From the NCBI GenBank assembly GCA_002747735.1, contig PDQE01000067.1, positions 1 through 20,365 of the forward strand: a DNA stretch of 20,365 bases, in the 5' to 3' direction. The stretch comes from Flavobacteriales bacterium. Lineage in GTDB: Bacteria; Bacteroidota; Bacteroidia; Flavobacteriales; Flavobacteriaceae. The notes under the pieces are model-generated. The model had not been told where the DNA came from, ran no database searches, and saw only the letters and a program-made list of their open reading frames with translations. The translations under genes were made by a program, and so were the position numbers. Below are positions 1 through 7,057 of this stretch, one piece after another (the stretch's first letter is position 1; every line of letters begins with the position of its first letter).

Positions 1-400
1 GGTTTAATAGGTTATTTCTTAATGCATATCCCTTATCAAAATACATCTCGTATTCCCAACTATATTTTTTGGCAATTGATCTGGCGGCGTTATAGTTTTT
101 TGGGTTGTCTGTGGAAACAACTATAATTTTGGCTTTATCTTTAATCTCTTCTAAAATATTAAGTTTTTTAACCGCATTTAGTTCCTTTATACACGGCCCA
201 CAGGTAGATACCCAAAAGAAAATAGCTATAGGTTTCTTATACTCATTTAAGCTTGTGGACGTCAACACTTCGTTAGTAGAATTGTCGAAAGAGATGAGAT
301 TAATTTTTGAACTAAACTTTGGAGTTTCACCTACTCTTGATTTCTGTGCTGACAGTACAGAACAAACGATAAACATTGTATACAATAATAACTTTCTCAT
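1..400 (-). CDS. Exported thioredoxin-like (TlpA/ResA-type) protein, 3' end outside the window
   Basis: An open frame starts at an ATG at 398-400 and runs to the window edge without a stop, giving 133 residues. It begins with a signal peptide (basic MRKLLL, then a hydrophobic stretch ending near SAQ at residue 19), so the protein is exported. The thioredoxin active site follows as VSTCGPCIKEL, a CxxC motif with the GP dipeptide usual in TlpA/ResA proteins, about residues 66-69. Downstream are a beta-strand (KIIVVSTD) and the segment NAARSIAKKYSW, typical of the AhpC/TSA-TlpA fold. Such proteins are thiol-disulfide oxidoreductases in the periplasm, often keeping cysteines reduced for cytochrome or cofactor assembly. 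The cis-proline loop and C-terminus are off the edge, so the specific role cannot be named. No clear promoter lies close upstream. Confidence 0.85.
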   Translation of the reverse strand, partial: MRKLLLYTMFIVCSVLSAQKSRVGETPKFSSKINLISFDNSTNEVLTSTSLNEYKKPIAIFFWVSTCGPCIKELNAVKKLNILEEIKDKAKIIVVSTDNPKNYNAARSIAKKYSWEYEMYFDKGYALRNNLLN

Positions 401-865
401 ATTTATTTTTGTGTTTAAGACTTTTATGCAACTAATCTTAATTTATGTACTGACTTAGGCATAAAAATAATAACCTTAGCCATCAATGTTCACAGTACTT
501 TATAATAGAAGTGATTTAAACTTTTTCAAATTTAGTTTTTGACTGAGAATATCTTCCTTGGTTAAAAAGATGTTATCTTTAGAAAACTCCAAATTTTTAG
601 TATTTTCCAGTATTAAGTCTGAAACTTGTGCTACGTGCTTTTTTCATTTTTTAAAGTTAATAAATTTTCAACTTAAAAAATGGCTTAGTTTTATTGAGGT
701 ATTAAAAATCACAATCAAATGTTTTAGAACCGATTAAAGCAATAATCAATTATAAAACCTGCAATGCAAATCATTATTTGCAATCAAGCTAATAATGGAT
801 TAGATATTTTTAGTTAGGAATAATACCTTTTACTAGGTGAGTTTTTTTGGATAAAAAAAAGTAAA
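401..865. other. Gene-poor spacer between the redoxin gene and sdhB
   Basis: No intact gene was found in this AT-rich stretch. It holds a possible decayed small ORF (listed separately), a hairpin at 765-782 (7-bp stem TGCAAAT/ATTTGCA, loop CATT), and a minus-strand TAAATTTG at 527-534 that matches the TAnnTTTG promoter word but is far (127 nt) from the redoxin start. The T- and A-rich tract at 844-858, just past sdhB, may help end sdh transcription, but no strong GC hairpin accompanies it. Confidence 0.5.
500..647 (-). pseudogene. Possible frameshifted small ORF (48 codons)
   Basis: On the minus strand a frame is open from just after 647 to a TAA at 500-502 and reads as a plausible lysine-rich peptide (KKHVAQVSDLILENTKN...). 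It lacks an in-frame start: an ATG at 645-647 is in the neighbouring frame, and removing one A from the run of six As after it would join the two. The region is short and AT-rich, so an open frame of this length can arise by chance. I do not recognise the peptide. Confidence 0.2.
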
Positions 866-1534
866 TTACTTCACACTTGCTTTCATCAATTCCCTGTTCA
901 TACGGGCAATATTTTCCAAGGAAATACCTTTTGGACATTCTACTTCACAAGCTACACGGCCTTGTGGCAAGAGAGCATATTGGGAAACTTTTGCAGATAC
1001 AAACAACATTGCAGAAGCATTTTTACAAGCTGCAACACATGCCCCACAACCTATACATGCGGCGGCATCCATAGACTTATCCGCATTGCGTTTTGGAATG
1101 AGAATGGAATTGGCATCTGTGGTGTTTCCTGAAGTGTTTACAGAAATATATCCACCGGCTTGTTGAATACGGTCAAAAGCAGAACGGTCAACCATCAAAT
1201 CTTTAATTACAGGAAAAGCCTTAGCTCTAAATGGTTCTATAACAATAGTTTCACCATCTTTAAACATTCGCATGTGCAATTGGCAAGTGGTAATAAGCCT
1301 GTCTGGTCCGTGCGGTTCACCGTTTATTTGAAGGGAACAAGTTCCGCAGATGCCCTCCCTGCAATCATGGTCAAAAGACACCGGCTCTTCGCCCTTATTA
1401 ATTAAATTCTCATTTAAAACATCTAACATTTCTAAGAAAGACATATGTTCAGAAACATCTGTAAGGCTGTAATCAACCATTTTGCCTTCTGATTTACTGT
1501 CTTTTTGCCTCCAGATTTTTAGATTTATATTCAT
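866..1534 (-). CDS. sdhB: Succinate dehydrogenase/fumarate reductase iron-sulfur subunit, apparently with an internal deletion
   Basis: This subunit carries electrons from the flavin in SdhA to quinone in the membrane through [2Fe-2S], [4Fe-4S] and [3Fe-4S] clusters. The 222-residue protein has the [2Fe-2S] ligands in CREGICGTC (C58, C63, C66) with C84. It also has the ferredoxin motif [11 protein letters not shown] (C160, C163, C166, C170) and the final CEVECPKG (C196, C200). Flavobacterial homologues, as I recall them, are about 248 residues and have roughly 25 residues between the LLPQG(R/K)V segment and ACE(V/I)ECPKG. That piece ends in GNCTNTG, whose cysteine is a [3Fe-4S] ligand. Here GRV (to residue 194) runs straight into ACEVECPKG, so this cysteine is absent while the frame is kept. 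Flanking sequence is well conserved, so the gene is recent in function or in loss. It is last in the sdhCAB order, 245 bp after sdhA. Confidence 0.93.
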   Translation of the reverse strand: MNINLKIWRQKDSKSEGKMVDYSLTDVSEHMSFLEMLDVLNENLINKGEEPVSFDHDCREGICGTCSLQINGEPHGPDRLITTCQLHMRMFKDGETIVIEPFRAKAFPVIKDLMVDRSAFDRIQQAGGYISVNTSGNTTDANSILIPKRNADKSMDAAACIGCGACVAACKNASAMLFVSAKVSQYALLPQGRVACEVECPKGISLENIARMNRELMKASVK

Positions 1535-1551
1535 GATGGTGTTTTTTATTT

Positions 1552-1749
1552 GGTTATTAAGCCGTCTGGTTATTAGATTATCAGGCTATTAAGTTACTCA
1601 ATTTATTAGTTGTTATTATTTTTTAGCTATTAATGTAATCATTTAAAACGATAAATTTACTTACATAATTTCTTAAATTTTAAGTGCTTATTGGCAATAT
1701 GCCAATTTGTTAAAAGAATTTAATCTCGCTTCTTGAATACTTAATAACC
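1552..1749. repeat. Degenerate TTATTA-type repeats in the sdhA-sdhB spacer
   Basis: Three imperfect 16-bp units lie head to tail at 1552-1567, 1568-1583 and 1584-1599, each starting GGTTATTA or GGCTATTA. The 10-mer GGTTATTAAG at 1552-1561 recurs inverted as CTTAATAACC at 1740-1749, bracketing most of the spacer. A short palindrome, TTGGCA-ATA-TGCCAA, lies at 1691-1705. No ORF or promoter word is evident. Similar TAATAA-rich words occur near 7893-7930, upstream of kdsA. In such AT-rich DNA part of this could be compositional. Confidence 0.4.
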
Positions 1750-1779
1750 CGATAATTTAATAATTATTAACCATTAAAC

Positions 1780-3795
1780 TTACTTATAACTTCTTTGTTT
1801 CAACTCAATATCTTTAAACTCTAATTGTTCTTTGTGCAATACTGCTTCAGATGGTTTGCCTTTATATTCCCAAGCTGACACATAGGCAAAGTTTTTATCG
1901 TCCCTTTTTGCTTCTCCTTTTTGTTCTCCGCTTGTTTCTACGGACTCTTCTCTAAAGTGGCCACCACAAGATTCTTCACGTATTAAGGCATCTTTGGCAA
2001 ACAATTCGCCCAACTCTAAGAAATCCGCTACTCTTCCTGCCTTTTCCAGTTCGGGGTTGAGTTCATTGGCTTTTCCGGGAACTTTTACTTCTTTGTAAAA
2101 CTGTTCTCTTAGTTCTTGTATTTCTGCGATGGCAGTTTTTAAATCAGTGGCGTTTCTGGACATTCCTACTTTGTTCCACATGATTTCACCCAGTTTTTTA
2201 TGGAAATAGTCCACAGAATGTGGCCCATTATTATTAATAAGCATATTTATTCTGTCTCTTACGTCCTGTTCTGCCTGGTCAAACTCTGGTGTGTCCGTAG
2301 GTATTTTACCGGTTCTAATTTCATTAGCCAAAAAGTCGCCAATGGTATAAGGTAAGATAAAATAGCCGTCGGCCAAGCCTTGCATTAATGCCGAGGCTCC
2401 TAATCTATTGGCTCCATGGTCAGAGAAATTAGCTTCGCCAATACAGTACAGCCCCGGTACTGTGGTCATCAAATTGTAATCTACCCAAATGCCACCCATG
2501 GTGTAATGTGTAGCAGGATAAATCATCATGGGTGTTTTGTACGGATTTTCATCAACAATTTTTTCATACATCTGAAATAAATTGCCGTATTTTTGCTCTA
2601 TAATTTTTTCGCCTAACTCTATAATTTTTTCTTTTGACGGGTTGTGAATACCTTGTACTTTGGCTTCTATAGTTCCGTATCGTTCTATGGCCGAGGCAAA
2701 ATCTAAATATACAGCTTCTCCGGTAGCATTTACGCCAAAACCGGCATCGCATCTTTCTTTGGCGGCACGTGAAGCTACATCTCGCGGTACCAGGTTTCCA
2801 AATGCAGGATATCTGCGTTCTAAGTAATAATCTCTGTTTTCCTCGGGTATTTGTGTTGGTTTTAATCTGCCTTGCTGTAAGGCTTCGGCATCTTCTTTGT
2901 GTTTTGGCACCCAAATTCGGCCGTCATTACGCAAAGATTCTGACATCAACGTAAGTTTAGACTGATAACTTCCGGAACGCGGAATACAGGTTGGGTGAAT
3001 TTGCGTAAAGCAAGGATTGGCAAAATAAGCACCTTTTTTATGGATTTTCCAAGCCGCAGTTACGTTAGAACCCATGGCATTAGTAGATAAGAAATACACA
3101 TTGCCGTATCCGCCTGTGGCAATAACCACAGCATGTGCTGAGTATCTTTCTATAGACCCGGTAATCAGGTTTCTGGCAATAATACCTCTCGCTTTGCCGT
3201 CCACAATAACCACATCCAGCATTTCGTGCCGGTTGTACATATCTATTTTTCCTCTTGCTATCTGCCTGTTCATAGCAGAATAACAACCTAATAATAATTG
3301 CTGTCCGGTTTGTCCTTTGGCATAAAAAGTACGGGAAACCAATACCCCGCCAAAAGACCTGTTGTCTAATGTACCGCCATATTCTCTGGCAAAGGGTACG
3401 CCTTGTGACACGCATTGGTCTATTATATTTGCTGATACTTCTGCCAGTCTATATACATTGGCTTCTCTGGAACGGTAATCGCCGCCTTTTACGGTATCGT
3501 AAAATAATCGGTAAACCGAATCGCCATCGCCTTGATAGTTTTTAGCCGCGTTTATCCCGCCCTGAGCCGCAATAGAGTGTGCCCTACGTGGAGAATCTTG
3601 GTAACAAAATGCTTTAACGTTATAACCCAATTCTGCCAAAGTAGCTGCCGCAGAACCGCCGGCCAAACCAGTGCCTACTACAATAACATCTATATGACGT
3701 TTGTTTGCAGGGTTTACTAAATCAATATGATTTTTATGATTGGTCCATTTATCTTTAATGGGGCCTTTTGGTGTTTTGGAATTTAAAGTGGTCAT
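1780..3795 (-). CDS. sdhA: Succinate dehydrogenase/fumarate reductase flavoprotein subunit
   Basis: This is the catalytic subunit that oxidises succinate to fumarate (or the reverse) using FAD, on the cytoplasmic face of the membrane. The 671 residues match the usual length for Bacteroidota. The FAD-binding dinucleotide motif is at residues 37-46 ([10 protein letters not shown]). Residues 72-80, AHSIAAQGG, contain H73 in the position where FAD is attached covalently in this family. The substrate region shows HPTCIPRSG and [13 protein letters not shown], and the late FAD site reads [21 protein letters not shown]. The ATG at 3793-3795 lies 12 bp after the sdhC stop, so the two are cotranscribed. 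Nothing in this subunit looks damaged, which contrasts with sdhB. SQR and fumarate reductase cannot be told apart from sequence alone; SQR is the likelier role in an aerobic flavobacterium. Confidence 0.97.
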   Translation of the reverse strand: MTTLNSKTPKGPIKDKWTNHKNHIDLVNPANKRHIDVIVVGTGLAGGSAAATLAELGYNVKAFCYQDSPRRAHSIAAQGGINAAKNYQGDGDSVYRLFYDTVKGGDYRSREANVYRLAEVSANIIDQCVSQGVPFAREYGGTLDNRSFGGVLVSRTFYAKGQTGQQLLLGCYSAMNRQIARGKIDMYNRHEMLDVVIVDGKARGIIARNLITGSIERYSAHAVVIATGGYGNVYFLSTNAMGSNVTAAWKIHKKGAYFANPCFTQIHPTCIPRSGSYQSKLTLMSESLRNDGRIWVPKHKEDAEALQQGRLKPTQIPEENRDYYLERRYPAFGNLVPRDVASRAAKERCDAGFGVNATGEAVYLDFASAIERYGTIEAKVQGIHNPSKEKIIELGEKIIEQKYGNLFQMYEKIVDENPYKTPMMIYPATHYTMGGIWVDYNLMTTVPGLYCIGEANFSDHGANRLGASALMQGLADGYFILPYTIGDFLANEIRTGKIPTDTPEFDQAEQDVRDRINMLINNNGPHSVDYFHKKLGEIMWNKVGMSRNATDLKTAIAEIQELREQFYKEVKVPGKANELNPELEKAGRVADFLELGELFAKDALIREESCGGHFREESVETSGEQKGEAKRDDKNFAYVSAWEYKGKPSEAVLHKEQLEFKDIELKQRSYK

Positions 3796-3807
3796 ATTGT
3801 ATTTTTA

Positions 3808-4479
3808 TTATTGAGTTATAAAATGATAAACAGCTATTACTATAAATCCAAGTGGGATTACAATGGCATAAATTTTACCAAGTAGTTTTACAGTTGGGGT
3901 GTATTTGTTGTTAAAACCCATAGATTGAAAAGCGGATTGGAACCCGTGTAATAAATGCAAGGCCAATAACACAAAAGCAATTACATAAGCACCCGTTCTC
4001 AAAGGATTCATAAACTTATGCCTCAACTCTTCGTAGTATCTGAATTCTCCATTGTGCAAACCGGTCATATCCCCTTGAATGTATTTGATATTCATCTCGG
4101 GTATCCAGAAGTCTATAAAATGCAATATTAAAAATGCAAGTATTACCAAGCCGGAATAAATCATATTTCTACTCATCCAACTGGTATTGGCAGCTTTGTT
4201 AAATTTTACGTATTTAGTGTGTCTGGCTGCCCTGTTTTTGGCTTCTAAAACAAAACCCATTACAAAATGCAACACAACACCAAAAATAAGTACGGGTTGC
4301 AGGGCAAATTGTATCAATGGATTAGTTCCCATAAAATGAGACAGTTCATTGAACATGTTTTCACTAAATATAGAAGTGATGTTTACGGCCAAATGAATAA
4401 TTAAAAAAATGATTAGAAACAAAGCAGAGAGAGCCATGGCTACTTTTCTGCCTACGGAGGTACTGAAGAATCCGCCCAT
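3808..4479 (-). CDS. sdhC: Succinate dehydrogenase cytochrome b subunit (type B, di-heme)
   Basis: This membrane anchor holds two b hemes and the quinone site of a type-B succinate:quinone oxidoreductase, so no separate sdhD is expected and none is present. The 223-residue protein has about five hydrophobic helices (roughly residues 13-37, 55-78, 106-126, 163-183 and 199-221). Histidines within or at the ends of helices, H29, H71, H120 and H175 or H178, are the candidate axial heme ligands, as in the Bacillus/Wolinella type. It is first in the sdhCAB operon, with sdhA 12 bp downstream. A promoter word lies 28 bp before the start codon. The neighbouring divergent gene is the O-methyltransferase. 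Confidence 0.95.
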   Translation of the reverse strand: MGGFFSTSVGRKVAMALSALFLIIFLIIHLAVNITSIFSENMFNELSHFMGTNPLIQFALQPVLIFGVVLHFVMGFVLEAKNRAARHTKYVKFNKAANTSWMSRNMIYSGLVILAFLILHFIDFWIPEMNIKYIQGDMTGLHNGEFRYYEELRHKFMNPLRTGAYVIAFVLLALHLLHGFQSAFQSMGFNNKYTPTVKLLGKIYAIVIPLGFIVIAVYHFITQ

Positions 4480-4507
4480 AAGTTAATCTGTTTAAAAATT
4501 GGTAGAA

Positions 4508-4515
4508 CAAAGATA
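4508..4515 (-). promoter_or_regulatory. Probable -7 promoter element of sdhCAB
   Basis: On the minus strand the sequence reads TATCTTTG, an exact match to the Bacteroidota -7 consensus TAnnTTTG, 28 bp upstream of the sdhC ATG. No clear TTG/TTTG -33 element was found at the usual 17-23 bp distance. Confidence 0.6.
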
Positions 4516-4821
4516 AGATTTAGTTTTGGTACCTAAAAGGGTTTCTGATAATTTAGAATGATTTTAATGTAGAGGTAATTTAACCTTTTTTGTAAGGGAA
4601 AAGCAATCCAAAATAAGTAATATTTATCTAAAAATCAATAAGTTAAAATTTAATCTGAATTCTTGGTGTGGAGTTAGGCTAATTTGTTTTGTTTTGAGAA
4701 TACTTTGTTATTTAAAACCCCTCTTAATAAGGTTTGACAGATTAGATTTAAATTGATTGAATTGGTGTTTATTTTTTGTTTATGCTAAAAATTAAAATGA
4801 TTTCATTGGCAAAAAATAACC

Positions 4822-4829
4822 TATCTTTG
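4822..4829 (+). promoter_or_regulatory. Probable -7 promoter element of the O-methyltransferase gene
   Basis: TATCTTTG on the plus strand matches TAnnTTTG. It would give a leader of about 100 nt before the ATG at 4933, and that leader contains the terminal-repeat remnant at 4848-4891. A TTG lies upstream at 4806-4808, but the 13-bp spacing is shorter than usual. Confidence 0.5.
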
Positions 4830-4847
4830 AAAGTGCATTAAACCAAC

Positions 4848-4891
4848 AATGTTCTGTGTTAGAGAAAACAAGATTAACCGAATTCAGGTTA
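4848..4891 (-). repeat. Lone terminal-repeat remnant of the small inverted-repeat element
   Basis: Read on the minus strand from 4891, the sequence starts TAACCTGAATTCGGTTAATC, then CTTGTTTTC and, after about 6 extra bases, CACAGAACAT. This is the left end of the elements at 15878 and 19286 (the 15878 copy has A instead of G at base 14). The match fades after about 45 bp. A weaker 12-base match to the tip (TAATCTGAATTC, 11/12) lies at 4651-4662 in the opposite orientation. The whole of 4651-4891 could therefore be a decayed element, but that part is only suggestive. Confidence 0.65.
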
Positions 4892-4932
4892 GTAATGTAT
4901 AAAAAATAATAAACCATAATGCTACAGTTTCC

Positions 4933-5574
4933 ATGATTTTTTTTTCCGAACAATTAGAAGACTACGTAACCGCCCATTCCCAACAAGAGCCCGGGCTACT
5001 CCGGGAATTAAACAGAGAAACACATCAAAAGATATTGGCTCCCCGGATGCTTAGCGGGCATTTTCAAGGGCGATTGTTGTCTGTTCTGTCAAAACTGGTT
5101 AATCCTAAAACAATCCTTGAAATTGGCACTTATACAGGATATGCTACTTTGTGTCTGGCTGAAGGATTGCAAAAAAATGGCATAATTCACACCATAGATT
5201 ACAATGAAGAACTGCTTGCCATTCAACAAAAATATTTTATAAAATCAGAATATGGCAGTAAGATAAAACAATACACCGGTAATGCCTTAGATGTTATTCC
5301 CACAATTGCAGATAGGTTTGATTTGGTCTTTTTAGACGCAGATAAAGCTAACTATATCAATTATTTTAACCTTATTATTGATAAAATGAACAAAGGCGGG
5401 CTTATTCTGGCTGATAATGTGCTGTGGAGCGGAAAAGTTTTAAAAAAACCGGAAAAAGGCGACGAAGACACCAAAATACTTATAGCGTTTAATAAAATGG
5501 TAAATGAAAATCCGCGGGTAGAAACAATATTGCTTCCTATCCGTGATGGTTTGACTATATGCAGGGTGAAATAA
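4933..5574 (+). CDS. SAM-dependent O-methyltransferase (caffeoyl-CoA/catechol O-methyltransferase family)
   Basis: The 213-residue cytoplasmic enzyme should transfer a methyl group from S-adenosylmethionine to a hydroxyl, usually in a divalent-metal-dependent way. The SAM-binding loop is ILEIGTYTGYATLCLAEG (61-78). The acidic loop is HTIDYNEE (86-93). The metal site shows FLDADK (D135) and ADNVLW (D161, N162). The N-terminal segment RMLSGHFQGRLLS is typical of the family. The start at 4933 is supported by the conserved N-terminal length. Codons 2-5 contain a run of nine Ts (4937-4945), where an indel would abolish the frame. It is divergent from sdhC and about 100 bp before the next gene, which has its own promoter. 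The natural substrate is unknown. Confidence 0.9.
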   Translation: MIFFSEQLEDYVTAHSQQEPGLLRELNRETHQKILAPRMLSGHFQGRLLSVLSKLVNPKTILEIGTYTGYATLCLAEGLQKNGIIHTIDYNEELLAIQQKYFIKSEYGSKIKQYTGNALDVIPTIADRFDLVFLDADKANYINYFNLIIDKMNKGGLILADNVLWSGKVLKKPEKGDEDTKILIAFNKMVNENPRVETILLPIRDGLTICRVK

Positions 5575-5609
5575 CCTGCCCCTAATTGAAAATAAAGAAT
5601 GCCCGCCGG

Positions 5610-5640
5610 TTTGTAACCTGCAAAATAGATTATATATTTG
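5610..5640 (+). promoter_or_regulatory. Full Bacteroidota-type promoter of the small exported-protein gene
   Basis: TTTG at 5610-5613 and TATATTTG at 5633-5640 are separated by 19 bp. This is an exact match to the TTTG-N19-21-TAnnTTTG architecture described for Bacteroidota, and the best promoter in the window. The ATG at 5682 follows about 41 bp later. Confidence 0.75.
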
Positions 5641-5681
5641 GTATAATTGCTATTTTAGGCATCTTTTAGAAAATAATAACC

Positions 5682-6104
5682 ATGAAGAAAATAGGTGCAT
5701 TTATCTTTATCTTGTTTTTGATGAATACTTGCATTAATAATGATGTGGCAGAGAACCATAACTGTGACTATAAAACTATAATAAGTTTAGCACAGTATCA
5801 AAACGCACCGTCTGATAATTTAACTATAAACAGTTTGAAAATTGAAAATGAATGTTTAATTATCAACTTTAGTTCCAGTGGTTGTGATGGCCAAAGCTGG
5901 GAGGTTAATTTAATAGATTCCGGTAATGTGTATAACGATAATCCGTTGCAAAGAAATTTGAGATTGTCGCTAAAAAATAAAGAGTTATGCGAAGCTTATA
6001 TTACCAAAGAATTGTCTTTTGATATTTCTAATTTAAAAGTTGAAGGCCATAAAATACAGCTTAATCTTATAAATTCCGGTAAAAGTTTGTTGTTTGAATA
6101 TTAA
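5682..6104 (+). CDS. Small exported or lipoprotein-like protein of unknown function
   Basis: I do not recognise the 140-residue product. It opens with MKKIGAFIFILFLMNTC, a typical export signal. C17 could be a lipidation site, but the residues before it (MNT) are a poor lipobox, so a plain signal peptide is equally possible. The mature part alternates hydrophobic and polar residues as in a beta-rich domain and has three further cysteines: C28 in NHNCDYK, one in SSSGCDGQSW and one in KELCEAY. Its own strong promoter and the convergent PAP2 gene only 13 bp past its stop suggest a stand-alone gene. No terminator was seen between the two. Confidence 0.7.
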   Translation: MKKIGAFIFILFLMNTCINNDVAENHNCDYKTIISLAQYQNAPSDNLTINSLKIENECLIINFSSSGCDGQSWEVNLIDSGNVYNDNPLQRNLRLSLKNKELCEAYITKELSFDISNLKVEGHKIQLNLINSGKSLLFEY

Positions 6105-6117
6105 CAAAGGAAGGGTC

Positions 6118-6681
6118 CTAACCGGCCTCCATCCGCTTTAATATCCATAAACTTAGTCTGTAAAAGAGCAATCCAATAAGTATGCCTACTATCATGCCCA
6201 CAAAAATATCCAATGGATAATGTACGCCTAAATAGATACGGCTGTAAGCAAAAACTATAGGCCAGAGAATAAAAAACCAAATGTATTTTGTGTGTCTTCT
6301 GAGTGTTAAAATAATAAAAGTGGTGGCAGCAAACGAAGTGGTGGAGTGCCCGGATAAAAAACTATAGCTTCCCGGCCGTTTTGTCAACCTTATAATTTCT
6401 GATAAAACAGGGTCATTATTAGGTCGTAGCCGCTGAAAATAGTTTTTTGTAAAATTTACAAACTGGTCAGAAAAAGTTACTAATGCCGCAGTAATTAGTA
6501 TAAAAGCAATACCTTTTTTAACACCGTAATGTTTAAAAATTAAATAGAGAATTAATAAAAAAACAGGTGACCAATAAAACTGGTTAGTTACAAAAAGCCA
6601 AAAACCATCCCAATAAGAATTGCCCAGACTATTTAAATAAACAAGGATTTCTTTATCATAAGCAATAACTTTTTCTAACAT
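6118..6681 (-). CDS. PAP2-family membrane phosphatase
   Basis: This is a membrane phosphatase of the type-2 phosphatidic acid phosphatase family. Members dephosphorylate lipid phosphates such as undecaprenyl diphosphate, phosphatidylglycerol phosphate or lipid A at the periplasmic face. All three motifs are present in 187 residues: KNYFQRLRP (79-87), SFLSGH (107-112, with L where PSGH usually has P) and SRIYLGVHYPLD (147-158). H112 and H154 are the catalytic histidines, and D158 supports H154. Several hydrophobic helices lie between the motifs. The gene starts 6 bp after the tatA stop and is surely cotranscribed with it. The nearby kdsA makes an envelope-lipid substrate attractive, but this is inference. 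Confidence 0.92.
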   Translation of the reverse strand: MLEKVIAYDKEILVYLNSLGNSYWDGFWLFVTNQFYWSPVFLLILYLIFKHYGVKKGIAFILITAALVTFSDQFVNFTKNYFQRLRPNNDPVLSEIIRLTKRPGSYSFLSGHSTTSFAATTFIILTLRRHTKYIWFFILWPIVFAYSRIYLGVHYPLDIFVGMIVGILIGLLFYRLSLWILKRMEAG

Positions 6682-6687
6682 CAGAAA

Positions 6688-6975
6688 TTAATTTTTGCGT
6701 TTTACAGACTCTTTCAGATCATCTACATCTTCTTTTATACTGCCGGCAACGCTGTCTATTTCTTTTTTTATGTCTGAAGTAAAATTTTTGTCCAACCCTT
6801 GTCTTTCTGCACTTTCGGTAATTTCTCTTTTAATATCATTTGTGGCATCTTTAAGTTGTCGCATGCCTTTACCCAATTCTCTGGCGATACCGGGAATTTT
6901 ATCCGAGCCAAAAAGCATCAGCACAATAACTAAAATAACAAATATTTCTCCCCCGCTAATGAATAAATAGTACAT
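6688..6975 (-). CDS. tatA: Twin-arginine translocase subunit TatA/TatE-like
   Basis: TatA forms the pore-like oligomer that exports folded proteins through the Tat pathway. The 95-residue product has the expected plan: a short N-terminus, one membrane helix (about 8-22, IFVILVIVLMLF), the FG hinge (22-23), an amphipathic helix beginning at SDKIPGIARELGKGMRQL, and a charged tail. I chose the ATG at 6975. A longer frame reaches a TTG at 6996, but that codon lies inside the promoter word TATCTTTG (6994-7001), and the extra seven residues do not fit the family. It forms a two-gene unit with the PAP2 phosphatase. No tatC is in the window. TatA and TatB can be hard to separate; the short tail favours TatA. 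Confidence 0.9.
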   Translation of the reverse strand: MYYLFISGGEIFVILVIVLMLFGSDKIPGIARELGKGMRQLKDATNDIKREITESAERQGLDKNFTSDIKKEIDSVAGSIKEDVDDLKESVKRKN

Positions 6976-6993
6976 AATGAGAATTATAAGTTG

Positions 6994-7001
6994 CAAAGAT
7001 A
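6994..7001 (-). promoter_or_regulatory. Probable -7 promoter element of tatA
   Basis: The minus strand reads TATCTTTG, an exact TAnnTTTG match, 18 bp before the tatA ATG at 6975. It supports the shorter tatA start. No good -33 element was found at the usual distance. Confidence 0.6.
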
Positions 7002-7057
7002 AAAGAATTCCAATTACCGACTTAAAAAATGATGTTAATAAAAAAAGAGGATAAATT

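Noticed and set aside
105..458. 117-codon plus-strand ORF at the left edge
   Set aside because: It lies antisense over the redoxin gene, which has a signal peptide and an intact CGPC active site.
2564..2914. Arginine- and cysteine-rich antisense ORF within sdhA
   Set aside because: It is a shadow frame of the well-conserved SdhA coding sequence, with implausible composition.
6976..6996. TTG start adding seven residues to TatA
   Set aside because: The codon falls inside the TATCTTTG promoter word, and the extra residues do not fit the family N-terminus.
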